Assembly (NCBI GenBank): GCA_944385065.1
Contig: CALWVX010000098.1
Location: 1 to 6,783 of the forward strand
Direction: 5' to 3'
Origin: an uncultured Oscillospiraceae bacterium
GTDB taxonomy: Bacteria > Bacillota > Clostridia > Oscillospirales > Oscillospiraceae
Length of the DNA: 6,783 nt
Shown in pieces: positions 1-5,964 of this stretch. The first letter of the stretch is position 1; every line of letters starts with the position of its first letter. The notes under the pieces are model-generated. The model made no database searches. It saw nothing but the letters and a program-made list of their open reading frames with translations, and was not told the origin of the DNA. Made by a program: the position numbers and the translations under genes.

Positions 1-831
1 ATCACCCTGGAGAACGGGGAGGAAATCGTCATCCGCAACCTGCCCGAGGGCACCCGGTATGAGGTCATCCTCGAGACTCCCGACGGCTACACCTACACGG
101 CCGACGGCGAGGAGGGCGTCATCCACACCGGCATGAACGAGGCGGAGTTCACCGCCGCCCGCACCGTCACTGTGGCCGATCCCAGCGTCACCGGCGTGGC
201 CCGCTGGCTGAACACCTCCGATCACATGGCCTATCTCTCCGGCTATCCCGACAACACCTTCGGGCCCGACCGGAGCATGACCCGCGCCGAGGTGGCCCAG
301 ATGTTCTACGCCCTGCTGCAGGACAAGGACGTGGCCGTCACCCGCACCTTCTCCGACGTGCCCGCCGACGCCTGGTACGCCGCCGCCGTCAACACCCTGG
401 CCTCCCTGGGCATGGTGTCCGGCGACGAGAACGGCAATTACCGGCCCAACGACCCCATCACCCGGGCGGAGTTCTGCGTCATCGCTCTGGCCTTCGCCTA
501 TGAGCCGGAGAACGCCTCCTGCTCCTTCACCGACGTGTCCTGGAGCGACTGGTTCTATCCCTATGTGGCCCAGGCGGCCAGCTACGGCTGGATCGGCGGC
601 TACACCAACGGGGCCTTCGGTCCCAACGACCCCATCACCCGCGCCCAGGTGACCACCATTGTGAACAACATGCTGGGCCGCGCGGCGGACCGGGACTATG
701 TGGACGACTACCAGGATGAGCTGGTTCAGTTCACCGACCTGAGCAGCAGCCACTGGGCCTACTACCAGATCATGGAGGCCACCAACGCCCACGACTACAC
801 CAAGCGCAGCGGGACGGAAAACTGGCGCTGA
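1..831 (+). CDS. SLH-domain surface protein, C-terminal part (5' end outside window)
   Basis: The reading frame is open from base 1 to a TGA at 829-831, so the real start lies upstream. The ATG at 133 is internal and has no ribosome binding site. Window residues 1 to about 55 look like the end of a Cna-B/DUF7601-type beta-sandwich, with the pattern GEEIVIRNLPEGTRYEV followed by GYTY. Three SLH repeats follow: about 68-106 (GYPDNTFGPD..MTRAE), 117-164 (FSDV..W, YRPNDPITRAEF) and 176-226 (FTDV..W, FGPNDPITRAQ). A fourth half repeat lies at 244-265 (FTDLSSSHWAYY). SLH repeats in Firmicutes bind pyruvylated secondary cell-wall polymers, so the protein is probably exported and held in the S-layer or wall by its C-terminus. 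The repeats are well conserved and there is no sign of decay. The function of the missing N-terminal part cannot be judged. The gene is closed by a strong terminator and is transcriptionally separate from the hydrogenase genes. Confidence 0.9.
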   Translation: MTLENGEEIVIRNLPEGTRYEVILETPDGYTYTADGEEGVIHTGMNEAEFTAARTVTVADPSVTGVARWLNTSDHMAYLSGYPDNTFGPDRSMTRAEVAQMFYALLQDKDVAVTRTFSDVPADAWYAAAVNTLASLGMVSGDENGNYRPNDPITRAEFCVIALAFAYEPENASCSFTDVSWSDWFYPYVAQAASYGWIGGYTNGAFGPNDPITRAQVTTIVNNMLGRAADRDYVDDYQDELVQFTDLSSSHWAYYQIMEATNAHDYTKRSGTENWR

Positions 832-864
832 CCCGCGCCCGATCTTCGGTCCCTCCCTCAGACT

Positions 865-902
865 GGGAGCCCGCTTCCCACCGGGAAGCGGGCTCCCTTT
901 TT
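865..902 (+). terminator. Rho-independent terminator of the upstream SLH gene
   Basis: A perfect 15-bp inverted repeat (865-879 with 883-897, GGGAGCCCGCTTCCC and its complement) encloses a three-base loop. It is followed directly by TTTTT (898-902). It lies 33 bases after the SLH stop codon. The stem is very GC-rich, so termination should be efficient and should insulate the hydrogenase operon from read-through. Confidence 0.95.
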
Positions 903-981
903 CCATCTTTCGAGCAGTTCCTGCGGGGACGAAACGGGCTTCCTCCACACAGAGTTGGAAAAATTCAACAGAATGCCCTGA

Positions 982-1002
982 TCAATTAATATTATAAATT
1001 GA
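982..1002. promoter_or_regulatory. AT-rich palindrome overlapping the hnd -35 box (possible operator)
   Basis: A 21-base near-perfect palindrome is centred on base 992. TCAATT (982-987) mirrors AATTGA (997-1002), and ATA/TAT flank the centre. Nine of ten base pairs match, the exception being 988/996. Its right arm covers the first four bases of the -35 hexamer, a position where a bound dimer would block RNA polymerase. I could not match it to a Rex, Fur, PerR or Crp/Fnr consensus. The alternative is that it is simply an A/T-rich UP-like element. Confidence 0.4.
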
Positions 1003-1027
1003 CTTTTTGCACGAATTCCGCTATGAT
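999..1027 (+). promoter_or_regulatory. Sigma-A type promoter of the hnd operon
   Basis: A -35 box TTGACT (999-1004, 5/6 to consensus) and a -10 box TATGAT (1022-1027, 5/6) are separated by exactly 17 bases. The stretch just upstream (981-998) is A/T-rich, as in UP elements, within an otherwise GC-rich region. The expected transcription start is near 1034, giving a leader of about 190 bases before hndA. It is the only convincing promoter I find between the upstream terminator and hndA. Confidence 0.8.
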
Positions 1028-1030
1028 GAA

Positions 1031-1055
1031 AAAATACTGATACCAAAATACCGAT
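1031..1055 (+). repeat. Short tandem direct repeat at the predicted transcription start
   Basis: AAAATACTGAT (1031-1041) and AAAATACCGAT (1045-1055) match in 10 of 11 bases with a 14-base period. They sit at about -3 to +21 relative to the predicted start. They could be half-sites of a regulator or a chance duplication. Confidence 0.45.
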
Positions 1056-1117
1056 CCGCCTGACTGGAAGCAGGCGGCCCGACCTCCGCCTGTTGTCAGG
1101 CGAGTCTCTTTATTTTT
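1056..1117 (+). promoter_or_regulatory. Attenuator-like leader with four mutually complementary segments
   Basis: Segment 1 is CCGCCTG (1056-1062), segment 2 is CAGGCGG (1071-1077), segment 3 is CCGCCTG (1086-1092) and segment 4 is CAGGCG (1097-1102). Pairing 1:2 (7 bp, 8-base loop) and 3:4 (6 bp, 4-base loop) can coexist. Pairing 2:3 (7 bp, 8-base loop) excludes both. Hairpin 3:4 can be extended with bulges by GAC (1081-1083) and GTC (1104-1106), and a U-rich tract follows (1107-1117, TCTTTATTTTT). This is the topology of a terminator/antiterminator switch. No leader peptide is visible after the predicted transcription start. The sensing signal is unknown, and unregulated GC-rich hairpins remain possible. 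Confidence 0.5.
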
Positions 1118-1160
1118 CGGAACGCTCCGCCTCCTCCGGCGCCTCCGACGGGGCCCGGCA

Positions 1161-1182
1161 GCGCCGGCGGAACCGGCGGCGC
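1161..1182 (+). other. GC-rich hairpin in the hndA leader
   Basis: GCGCCG (1161-1166) pairs with CGGCGC (1177-1182) in a 6-bp stem. The loop can close by one further C-G pair after a G-G mismatch. No U-tract follows, so it is not a terminator. It sits about 30 bases before the hndA ribosome binding site in a very GC-rich stretch (1118-1182), in which I see no gene or promoter. Confidence 0.35.
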
Positions 1183-1212
1183 ATTCCGTACACACTGCAA
1201 TGAAGGATGATG

Positions 1213-1219
1213 AAAGGAG
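1213..1219 (+). promoter_or_regulatory. Ribosome binding site that fixes the hndA start
   Basis: AAAGGAG ends 8 bases before the ATG at 1228. The earlier in-frame ATGs at 1207 and 1210 overlap or precede this site and have no well-spaced site of their own, so 1228 is preferred. Confidence 0.8.
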
Positions 1220-1227
1220 CAACCCAC

Positions 1228-1716
1228 ATGAAGAAGACCAGCGTTCCCATCTACGGCACCAAAGAACAGACGCAGGCTCTCCTGGACTGGCTGGAGGAAA
1301 ACCGAGAGATGCCCGGCGTGGCCCTCCCCGCCCTGCAGAAGGCCCAGGAGATCTACGGATATGTCCCCCGGGAGGTCCAGCAGATTATCGCCGACTTCCT
1401 GAACAAGCCGCTGACCGAGATTTACGGTGTCGCCACCTTCTACTCCCAGTTCAATCTGGAGCCCAAGGGGCGCAACCGCATCAGCGTCTGTCTGGGCACC
1501 GCCTGCTACATCAAGGGGAGCAACCGCATTTACCAGCTGCTCCAGGAGAAGCTGGGGGTGGAGGACGGCGGCTGCACCGCGGACGGCCGGTTCAGCCTGG
1601 ACGCCTGCCGCTGCCTGGGCTGCTGCGGCATGGCCCCGGTGATGATGGTCAACGACGACGTATACGGAAATCTGACCGGCGAGGAGCTGGACGCGATTCT
1701 GGCCAAGTATCAGTAA
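1228..1716 (+). CDS. hndA: NuoE-like [2Fe-2S] subunit of NAD(P)-linked [FeFe]-hydrogenase (HndA/HydC type)
   Basis: The product is 162 residues, the usual size for this subunit. It has an N-terminal helical region (about 10-70, including IYGYVP and YGVATFYSQF, both typical of the NuoE/24-kDa family) and a C-terminal thioredoxin-like ferredoxin domain (about 83-155). The cluster ligands fit the family pattern exactly: C88 and C93 (CLGTAC), then C129 and C133 (CLGCC), that is C-X4-C-X35-C-X3-C. In HydABC/HndABCD complexes this subunit sits against the FMN subunit and carries one [2Fe-2S] cluster in the electron network. It is the first gene of the operon, preceded by the long structured leader. 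Only 10 bases separate it from hndB, and its stop codon overlaps the hndB ribosome binding site, suggesting translational coupling. The hnd symbol follows the identical Desulfovibrio gene order. hydC would be the Thermotoga-style name. Confidence 0.92.
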   Translation: MKKTSVPIYGTKEQTQALLDWLEENREMPGVALPALQKAQEIYGYVPREVQQIIADFLNKPLTEIYGVATFYSQFNLEPKGRNRISVCLGTACYIKGSNRIYQLLQEKLGVEDGGCTADGRFSLDACRCLGCCGMAPVMMVNDDVYGNLTGEELDAILAKYQ

Positions 1717-1726
1717 GGAGGACAGG

Positions 1727-2116
1727 ATGAAAAAGGTAGGGATGGATGCGGTGAAGATCCGAAGCGGCTCGGATCTGGAAAACATCCGCAGAAAGATGAA
1801 TGACCGGACGGCGGGCTGCACCCGCATTGTAGTGGGGCTGGGTACCTGCGGCCAGGCGGCCGGCGCCCAGCAGGTATATGACGCCATCCGGCAGGAAATC
1901 GAGACGCTGCATCTGCAGGACGTGATTCTGGAGGCCACCGGCTGCGTGGGCATCTGCCAGTTTGAGCCGGTGGTGGAGGTGTACAGCCCGGACCATGTGC
2001 GGACCACCTATGTGCGTATGACGCCGGAGCGGGGCGCCCGCATGGTCCAGCAGCATATTCAGGGCGGCAATCCTCTGGCTGAGTTTACCATTGGCGCAGC
2101 CCAGAACAGGAGGTGA
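1727..2116 (+). CDS. hndB: Small thioredoxin-like [2Fe-2S] ferredoxin subunit (HndB type)
   Basis: The product is 129 residues. The ATG is set by AGGAGG (1716-1721) five bases upstream, overlapping the hndA stop. The core GLGTCGQAAGAQQVYDAI (37-54), then ATGCVGICQFEPVVEV (70-85), matches the TRX-like ferredoxin family to which HndB and the N-terminal domain of HydB/HndC belong. The cysteines are C31, C41, C73 and C77. The pair C73-X3-C77 is canonical. At the position of the usual first ligand of C-X4-C there is Gly37, and the only other cysteine is C31, ten residues before C41. Either C31 serves as ligand or the cluster is unusual or absent. The family role is an accessory electron-transfer subunit of the tetrameric hydrogenase, with an exact function less clear than for the other three. 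The TGA lies inside the hndC ribosome binding site. Confidence 0.85.
   Translation: MKKVGMDAVKIRSGSDLENIRRKMNDRTAGCTRIVVGLGTCGQAAGAQQVYDAIRQEIETLHLQDVILEATGCVGICQFEPVVEVYSPDHVRTTYVRMTPERGARMVQQHIQGGNPLAEFTIGAAQNRR
2108..2116 (+). promoter_or_regulatory. Ribosome binding site that fixes the hndC start
   Basis: AGGAGGTGA is a full-length match to the 16S rRNA 3' end. Its AGGAGG ends 8 bases before the ATG at 2122. It includes the hndB stop codon. The in-frame GTG at 2113 lies inside this site and is therefore not the likely start. Confidence 0.85.
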
Positions 2117-2121
2117 CGGGG

Positions 2122-3918
2122 ATGTATCGCAGCTATGTGATGGTATGCGGCGGACCCAACTGTGCCCTGTCGGTGGAAAAGCAGGGCAAGCTGGCTGAGG
2201 AATTTGAAATTCAGATCAAAATGGCCGGTCTCCGCAAGGAAGTCCAGGTTATGAAGGGCGGCTGTCTGGGGCTGTGCTCCAGCGGGCCCAACGTGGCCAT
2301 TTTCCCGGAGGGAACTATCTACAGCCATGTGCAGACTCAGGACGTGGCGGAGATCGTCTCCGAGCACCTGCTGAAGGGGCGGCGGGTCTCCCGGCTGCTC
2401 TATGACGAAAACGAGGCCACCAGCACCCAGCGCAGTCTGGAAGAGACCGCTTTTTATCAGAAGCAGCTGCGCATCGCCCTGCGCAACTGCGGCGTCATTG
2501 ATCCCCAGAACATTGACGAGTACATCGCCCGGGACGGCTACGCCGCCCTGGAGAAGGTACTGACCACCATGACCCCGGACCAGGTCATCGAAACGGTTCT
2601 GGCCTCCGGCCTGCGGGGCCGGGGCGGCGCGGGCTTCCCCACCGGCCTGAAGTGGAAATTTGCCAGCGGGAACCGGGGCAAGGTGCAGAAATATGTATGC
2701 TGCAACGCCGACGAGGGGGACCCGGGGGCCTTTATGGACCGCAGCGTGCTGGAGGGGGACCCCCACAGCGTCATCGAGGCCATGGCCATCGCCGGCTACG
2801 CCATCGGGGCCGACCACGGCTATGTGTATGTCCGGGCGGAGTACCCCATCGCGGTGAAGCACCTGCAGATCGCCCTGGATCAGGCCCGGAGCTACGGCCT
2901 GCTGGGAGAGAACATCTTCGGCAGCGGCTTCCACTTCGATCTGGAGATCAAGCTGGGCGCCGGCGCCTTCGTCTGCGGCGAGGAGACCGCCCTGATGACC
3001 TCCATTGAGGGCAAGCGGGGCGAGCCCCGCCCCCGCCCCCCCTTCCCGGCGGTGAAGGGACTGTTCCAGCAGCCCACCATCCTCAACAACGTGGAGACCT
3101 ATGCCAACATCTGCCCCATCATCCTCAAGGGGGCGGAGTGGTTCTCCTCCATCGGCAGCGAGAAGAGCAAGGGCACCAAGGTGTTCGCCCTGGGGGGCAA
3201 AATCAAAAATACCGGTCTGGTGGAAGTCCCCATGGGCACCACCCTGCGCACCATTATTGAGGAGATCGGCGGCGGCATCCCCAACGGGAAGAAGTTCAAG
3301 GCCGCCCAGACCGGCGGCCCCTCCGGCGGCTGCATCCCCGCCGAGCACATCGACACCCCCATCGACTATGACAACCTGGCCTCCATCGGCACCATGATGG
3401 GCTCCGGCGGTCTGATCGTCATGGACGAGGACACCTGCATGGTGGACATCGCCAAATTCTTCCTGGAGTTCACCGTGGACGAGAGCTGCGGCAAGTGCAC
3501 CCCCTGCCGGGTGGGCACCAAGCGCCTGCTGGAGCTGCTCAACAAGATCACCGAGGGCCGGGGCACCATGGAGGACCTGGACCGGATCGAGGAGCTGGCC
3601 TCCTTCATCAAGGAGAACAGCCTGTGCGGCCTTGGTCAGACCGCCCCCAACCCGGTGCTGTCCACCCTGCGGTACTTCCGGGACGAATATGTGGAGCACA
3701 TCGAGCACAAGCACTGCCCGGCCGGGGTGTGCAAGGCTTTGCTCACCTACTCCATCGACCCGGTGAAGTGCAGGGGGTGCACCATCTGCGCCCAGAACTG
3801 CCCCGCCGGCGCCATCATCGGAAGCGCCAAAAACCCCCACAAGATTGACGTGAACAAGTGCATCAAGTGCGGCAGCTGTCTGGAGAAATGCCGCTTTGGG
3901 GCCATCCAGCGCGGGTGA
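2122..3918 (+). CDS. hndC: NuoF-like FMN/NAD(P)H-binding Fe-S subunit of [FeFe]-hydrogenase (HndC/HydB type)
   Basis: The product is 598 residues, typical for HydB/HndC. Domains run in this order. A TRX-like [2Fe-2S] ferredoxin spans 1-85, with C9-X4-C14 and C48-X3-C52. The FMN/NAD(P)H core of the complex-I 51-kDa fold covers about 150-330, with GRGGAGFPTGLKW at 166-178, CNADEGDPGAFMDR at 194-207 and GAGAFVCGEETAL at 279-291. An SLBB region follows at about 359-405. The [4Fe-4S] N3-type site uses C456, C459, C462 (ESCGKCTPCRVG) and C502 (LCGLG). A C-terminal 2[4Fe-4S] ferredoxin has C550/553/556/560 and C580/583/586/590. In the family this subunit oxidises or reduces NAD(P)H and its FMN is the proposed bifurcation site; the C-terminal ferredoxin module is taken to link to external ferredoxin. 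NADH versus NADPH preference cannot be read from the sequence. The gene follows hndB by 5 bases and precedes hndD by 17. No frameshift or missing ligand is seen. Confidence 0.95.
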   Translation: MYRSYVMVCGGPNCALSVEKQGKLAEEFEIQIKMAGLRKEVQVMKGGCLGLCSSGPNVAIFPEGTIYSHVQTQDVAEIVSEHLLKGRRVSRLLYDENEATSTQRSLEETAFYQKQLRIALRNCGVIDPQNIDEYIARDGYAALEKVLTTMTPDQVIETVLASGLRGRGGAGFPTGLKWKFASGNRGKVQKYVCCNADEGDPGAFMDRSVLEGDPHSVIEAMAIAGYAIGADHGYVYVRAEYPIAVKHLQIALDQARSYGLLGENIFGSGFHFDLEIKLGAGAFVCGEETALMTSIEGKRGEPRPRPPFPAVKGLFQQPTILNNVETYANICPIILKGAEWFSSIGSEKSKGTKVFALGGKIKNTGLVEVPMGTTLRTIIEEIGGGIPNGKKFKAAQTGGPSGGCIPAEHIDTPIDYDNLASIGTMMGSGGLIVMDEDTCMVDIAKFFLEFTVDESCGKCTPCRVGTKRLLELLNKITEGRGTMEDLDRIEELASFIKENSLCGLGQTAPNPVLSTLRYFRDEYVEHIEHKHCPAGVCKALLTYSIDPVKCRGCTICAQNCPAGAIIGSAKNPHKIDVNKCIKCGSCLEKCRFGAIQRG

Positions 3919-3920
3919 GG

Positions 3921-3928
3921 GGAGGAGG
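3921..3928 (+). promoter_or_regulatory. Ribosome binding site that fixes the hndD start
   Basis: GGAGGAGG ends 7 bases before the ATG at 3936. It supports 3936 over the in-frame ATG at 3858, which lies within hndC, and over the ATG at 3966, which has no purine-rich site upstream. Confidence 0.85.
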
Positions 3929-3935
3929 AAGCCAT

Positions 3936-5711
3936 ATGAAAAATGTAAATGTGAACACCGTGGACATGGTGAACATCAAGATCAACGGCATCGCCTGCCG
4001 AGCGCCCGCGGGCTCCACCATTCTGGACGCGGCCCACTCCGCCGGCATCGCCATTCCCACCCTGTGCTATCTGAAAGAGCTCAACAGCATCGGCGCCTGC
4101 CGCATGTGCGTGGTGGAGGTGAAGGGGGTCAAGAATCTGGTGGCCTCCTGCGTCTACCCCATTGCAGAGGGGATGGAGATCTGGACCAACACCGAGCGGG
4201 TTCAGTCCTCCCGGCGCACCAACCTGAAGCTGATTTTGTCCATCCACAACCAGACCTGCCTCACCTGCAACCGCAGCGGCGTGTGCGAGCTCCAGCGGCT
4301 GTGCCGGGAGTACGGGGTGGACAATCAGATGGCCTTCGAGGGGGAGAAGATCGACTATCAGCCCGACGAGAGCGCGGTGCATATGGTGCGGGACAACTCC
4401 AAGTGCATCATGTGCCGCCGGTGCGAGGCGGTGTGCTCCCTGGCCCAGGGGGTGTCCTGCATCGGCTCGTCCGGGCGGGGCTTCGCCACCCATATCGGCC
4501 CCAGCTTCGACGCCCCTCTGAACACCACCCAGTGCATCCACTGCGGCCAGTGCATCATCGCCTGTCCCACCGGAGCCCTGTATGAGAAGGACAACACATC
4601 GGAGGTCTGGAACGCGATCAACTCTCCGGACAAATATGTGATCGTTCAGACCGCTCCCAGCGTCCGGGCGGGCCTGGGCGAGATGTTCAGCCTCCCCCTC
4701 GGCACCAATGTGGAGGGAAAAATGGTGGCCGCCCTGCGGCGCATGGGCTTTGACGGGGTATTCGACACCGACTTCGCCGCCGACCTGACCATCATGGAGG
4801 AGGCCAGCGAGTTCCTCCGCCGGGTGCAGGACGGGGGAAGTCTGCCCCTGATCACCAGCTGCTGCCCCGGATGGGTGAAGTTCTGCGAGACCTTCTTCCC
4901 CGACTTCATCCCCAATCTGTCCACCTGCAAAAGCCCCCAGCAGATGTTCGGGGCCATGGCCAAGACCTACTACGCCCAGAAGCTGGGGATCGACCCCCAG
5001 AAGCTGTTCGTCGTCTCGGTCATGCCCTGCACCGCCAAAAAGTTTGAGATCACCCGGGAGGACGAGTGCGGCGCCGGAGCGGGCATCCCCGATGTGGATG
5101 TGGCTCTGACCACCCGGGAGCTGGGGGCCATGATCCGCCGGGCGGGCCTGCTCTTTGAGGAGCTGCCCGAGGAGGAGTTTGACTCCGCCCTGGGCATCGC
5201 CACCGGCGCCGGACACATCTTCGGAGCCTCCGGCGGCGTGATGGAGGCCGCCCTGCGCACGGCGGCCGAGCTGCTCACCGGCAAGGAGCTGAAGAGCGTG
5301 GAGTTCACCGAGGTGCGGGGGGCCCACGGAATCAAAGAGGCCACCTATGAGATCGCCGGAAGGGAGATTCGGGTGTGCGCCCTCAGCGGCACCCAGAACG
5401 CCCGCCGGGTGCTGGAGGACATCCGCAGCGGAAAGCGGCGGTACGACTTCATCGAGATCATGGCCTGCCCCGGCGGCTGCGTCAACGGCGGCGGGCAGCC
5501 CCTCCAGCCCTCGGTGGTCCGCAACTTCCGCAGCGTGTCCGCCGTGCGGGCCCGCGCCCTCTATCAGGAGGACAGCAATATGCCCCTGCGGAAAAGCCAC
5601 CTCAATCCCCTGATCCGGGAGGTGTACCAGAGCTTTCTGGAAAAGCCGGGCAGCGAGACGGCCCATCACCTGCTCCACACCACCTATGTCAATCGAAGCG
5701 GGCAGCCGTAA
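3936..5711 (+). CDS. hndD: [FeFe]-hydrogenase catalytic subunit (HndD/HydA type, group A3)
   Basis: The product is 591 residues and makes or consumes H2 in the cytoplasmic HndABCD complex. A plant-type [2Fe-2S] domain has C44, C55, C58 and C72. The His-ligated [4Fe-4S] site has H104, C108, C111 and C117. Two ferredoxin-type [4Fe-4S] clusters have C157/160/163/167 and C200/203/206/210. The H-cluster motifs are complete: L1 TSCCPGW (307-313), L2 MPCTAKKFE (363-371) and L3 from E507 to P522 with C511 and C515. H-cluster ligands are C310, C365, C511 and C515; C309 is the expected proton-relay cysteine. With a constant offset of ten from Clostridium CpI numbering, the proton-path residues E289, E292, R296 and S329 are also present. 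The C-terminus (about 533-586, RKSHLNP, LLHTTY) is the fused small-subunit region. An extra ten residues precede the usual N-terminal start (M11 VNIKING), supported by the ribosome binding site. The HydEFG maturases are not encoded here. The call is very secure. Confidence 0.97.
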   Translation: MKNVNVNTVDMVNIKINGIACRAPAGSTILDAAHSAGIAIPTLCYLKELNSIGACRMCVVEVKGVKNLVASCVYPIAEGMEIWTNTERVQSSRRTNLKLILSIHNQTCLTCNRSGVCELQRLCREYGVDNQMAFEGEKIDYQPDESAVHMVRDNSKCIMCRRCEAVCSLAQGVSCIGSSGRGFATHIGPSFDAPLNTTQCIHCGQCIIACPTGALYEKDNTSEVWNAINSPDKYVIVQTAPSVRAGLGEMFSLPLGTNVEGKMVAALRRMGFDGVFDTDFAADLTIMEEASEFLRRVQDGGSLPLITSCCPGWVKFCETFFPDFIPNLSTCKSPQQMFGAMAKTYYAQKLGIDPQKLFVVSVMPCTAKKFEITREDECGAGAGIPDVDVALTTRELGAMIRRAGLLFEELPEEEFDSALGIATGAGHIFGASGGVMEAALRTAAELLTGKELKSVEFTEVRGAHGIKEATYEIAGREIRVCALSGTQNARRVLEDIRSGKRRYDFIEIMACPGGCVNGGGQPLQPSVVRNFRSVSAVRARALYQEDSNMPLRKSHLNPLIREVYQSFLEKPGSETAHHLLHTTYVNRSGQP

Positions 5712-5738
5712 AGAATCGCTTTCATTTCCAGTCGGGCC

Positions 5739-5811
5739 GGCAGTCTCCCCGCCGATTTTCCCTTGTCTATTCCGCCGCGTCGGCATGAGGATCGGATGAT
5801 GCTTGACTGCC
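5739..5811 (+). other. Nested inverted repeats in the hnd 3' untranslated region
   Basis: Three nested complementary pairs are visible: GGCAGTC (5739-5745) with GACTGCC (5805-5811), CCGAT (5752-5756) with ATCGG (5791-5795), and GCCG (5774-5777) with CGGC (5781-5784). They could fold into one branched-free RNA arm between the hndD stop and the terminator. Each helix is short and the internal loops are large, so chance is a real alternative. No coding signal with a ribosome binding site is seen here. Confidence 0.3.
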
Positions 5812-5836
5812 TTCCCGTCCCGCGATCCCGTTTTCC

Positions 5837-5909
5837 GATATGGTTTGCTTTCTCCTTGCGTAATGTGCTGTGCTGCATACGACCGGGGACTGCAAACCAT
5901 ATCTTTTTT
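5837..5909 (+). terminator. Probable operon terminator with long loop and T6 tract
   Basis: GATATGGTTTGC (5837-5848) and GCAAACCATATC (5892-5903) form a perfect 12-bp inverted repeat, followed at once by TTTTTT (5904-5909). The 43-base loop can itself fold weakly (CGTA/ATG at 5859-5865 with CAT/ACG at 5876-5881, one bulge). The T-run lies only on the + strand side, as expected for the end of the hnd transcript, 126 bases after the hndD stop. The long loop is unusual for an intrinsic terminator. A processed 3' RNA or a relic of a small repeat element are alternatives. Confidence 0.65.
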
Positions 5910-5964
5910 CCCAATCCCCCCGTTCCCTGTCCCATGCTTCCCCACATTTCTTTTCTGCCGCCGG

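Noticed and set aside
982..1002. Rex, Fur, PerR or Crp/Fnr binding site
   Set aside because: Only partial matches: one PerR-like half-site at best, and the arms are in the opposite order to FNR. The operator is therefore left unassigned.
1023..1040. Mini-ORF MMKKY as a possible leader peptide for the attenuator
   Set aside because: Its ATG lies inside the -10 box, upstream of the predicted transcript start, and it has no ribosome binding site.
992..1222. Minus-strand frame with an arginine run in the hnd leader
   Set aside because: The arginine run is a translation of the GC-rich leader. The frame crosses the promoter and has no start signals.
1200..1730. Plus-strand 176-codon frame overlapping hndA
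   Set aside because: It lies in another frame over a well-supported gene, is R/P/G-rich, and has no ribosome binding site before its ATG.
5733..5760. First terminator candidate just after hndD (CGGC/GCCG followed by TTTTC)
   Set aside because: Only a four-base stem with a nine-base loop and a short T-run. The later 12-bp stem with T6 is far stronger.
5803..5808. TTGACT as a -35 box in the hnd 3' region
   Set aside because: No acceptable -10 hexamer lies 16-18 bases downstream (TCCCGT at best).
3747..5945. A 732-codon open frame on the minus strand opposite hndD, and a 593-codon one (2059-3840) opposite hndC
   Set aside because: They are mirror frames of conserved hydrogenase genes in GC-rich DNA, where stops are rare in the complementary frame. 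Their products are low-complexity G/A/H/L-rich and match no family I know.
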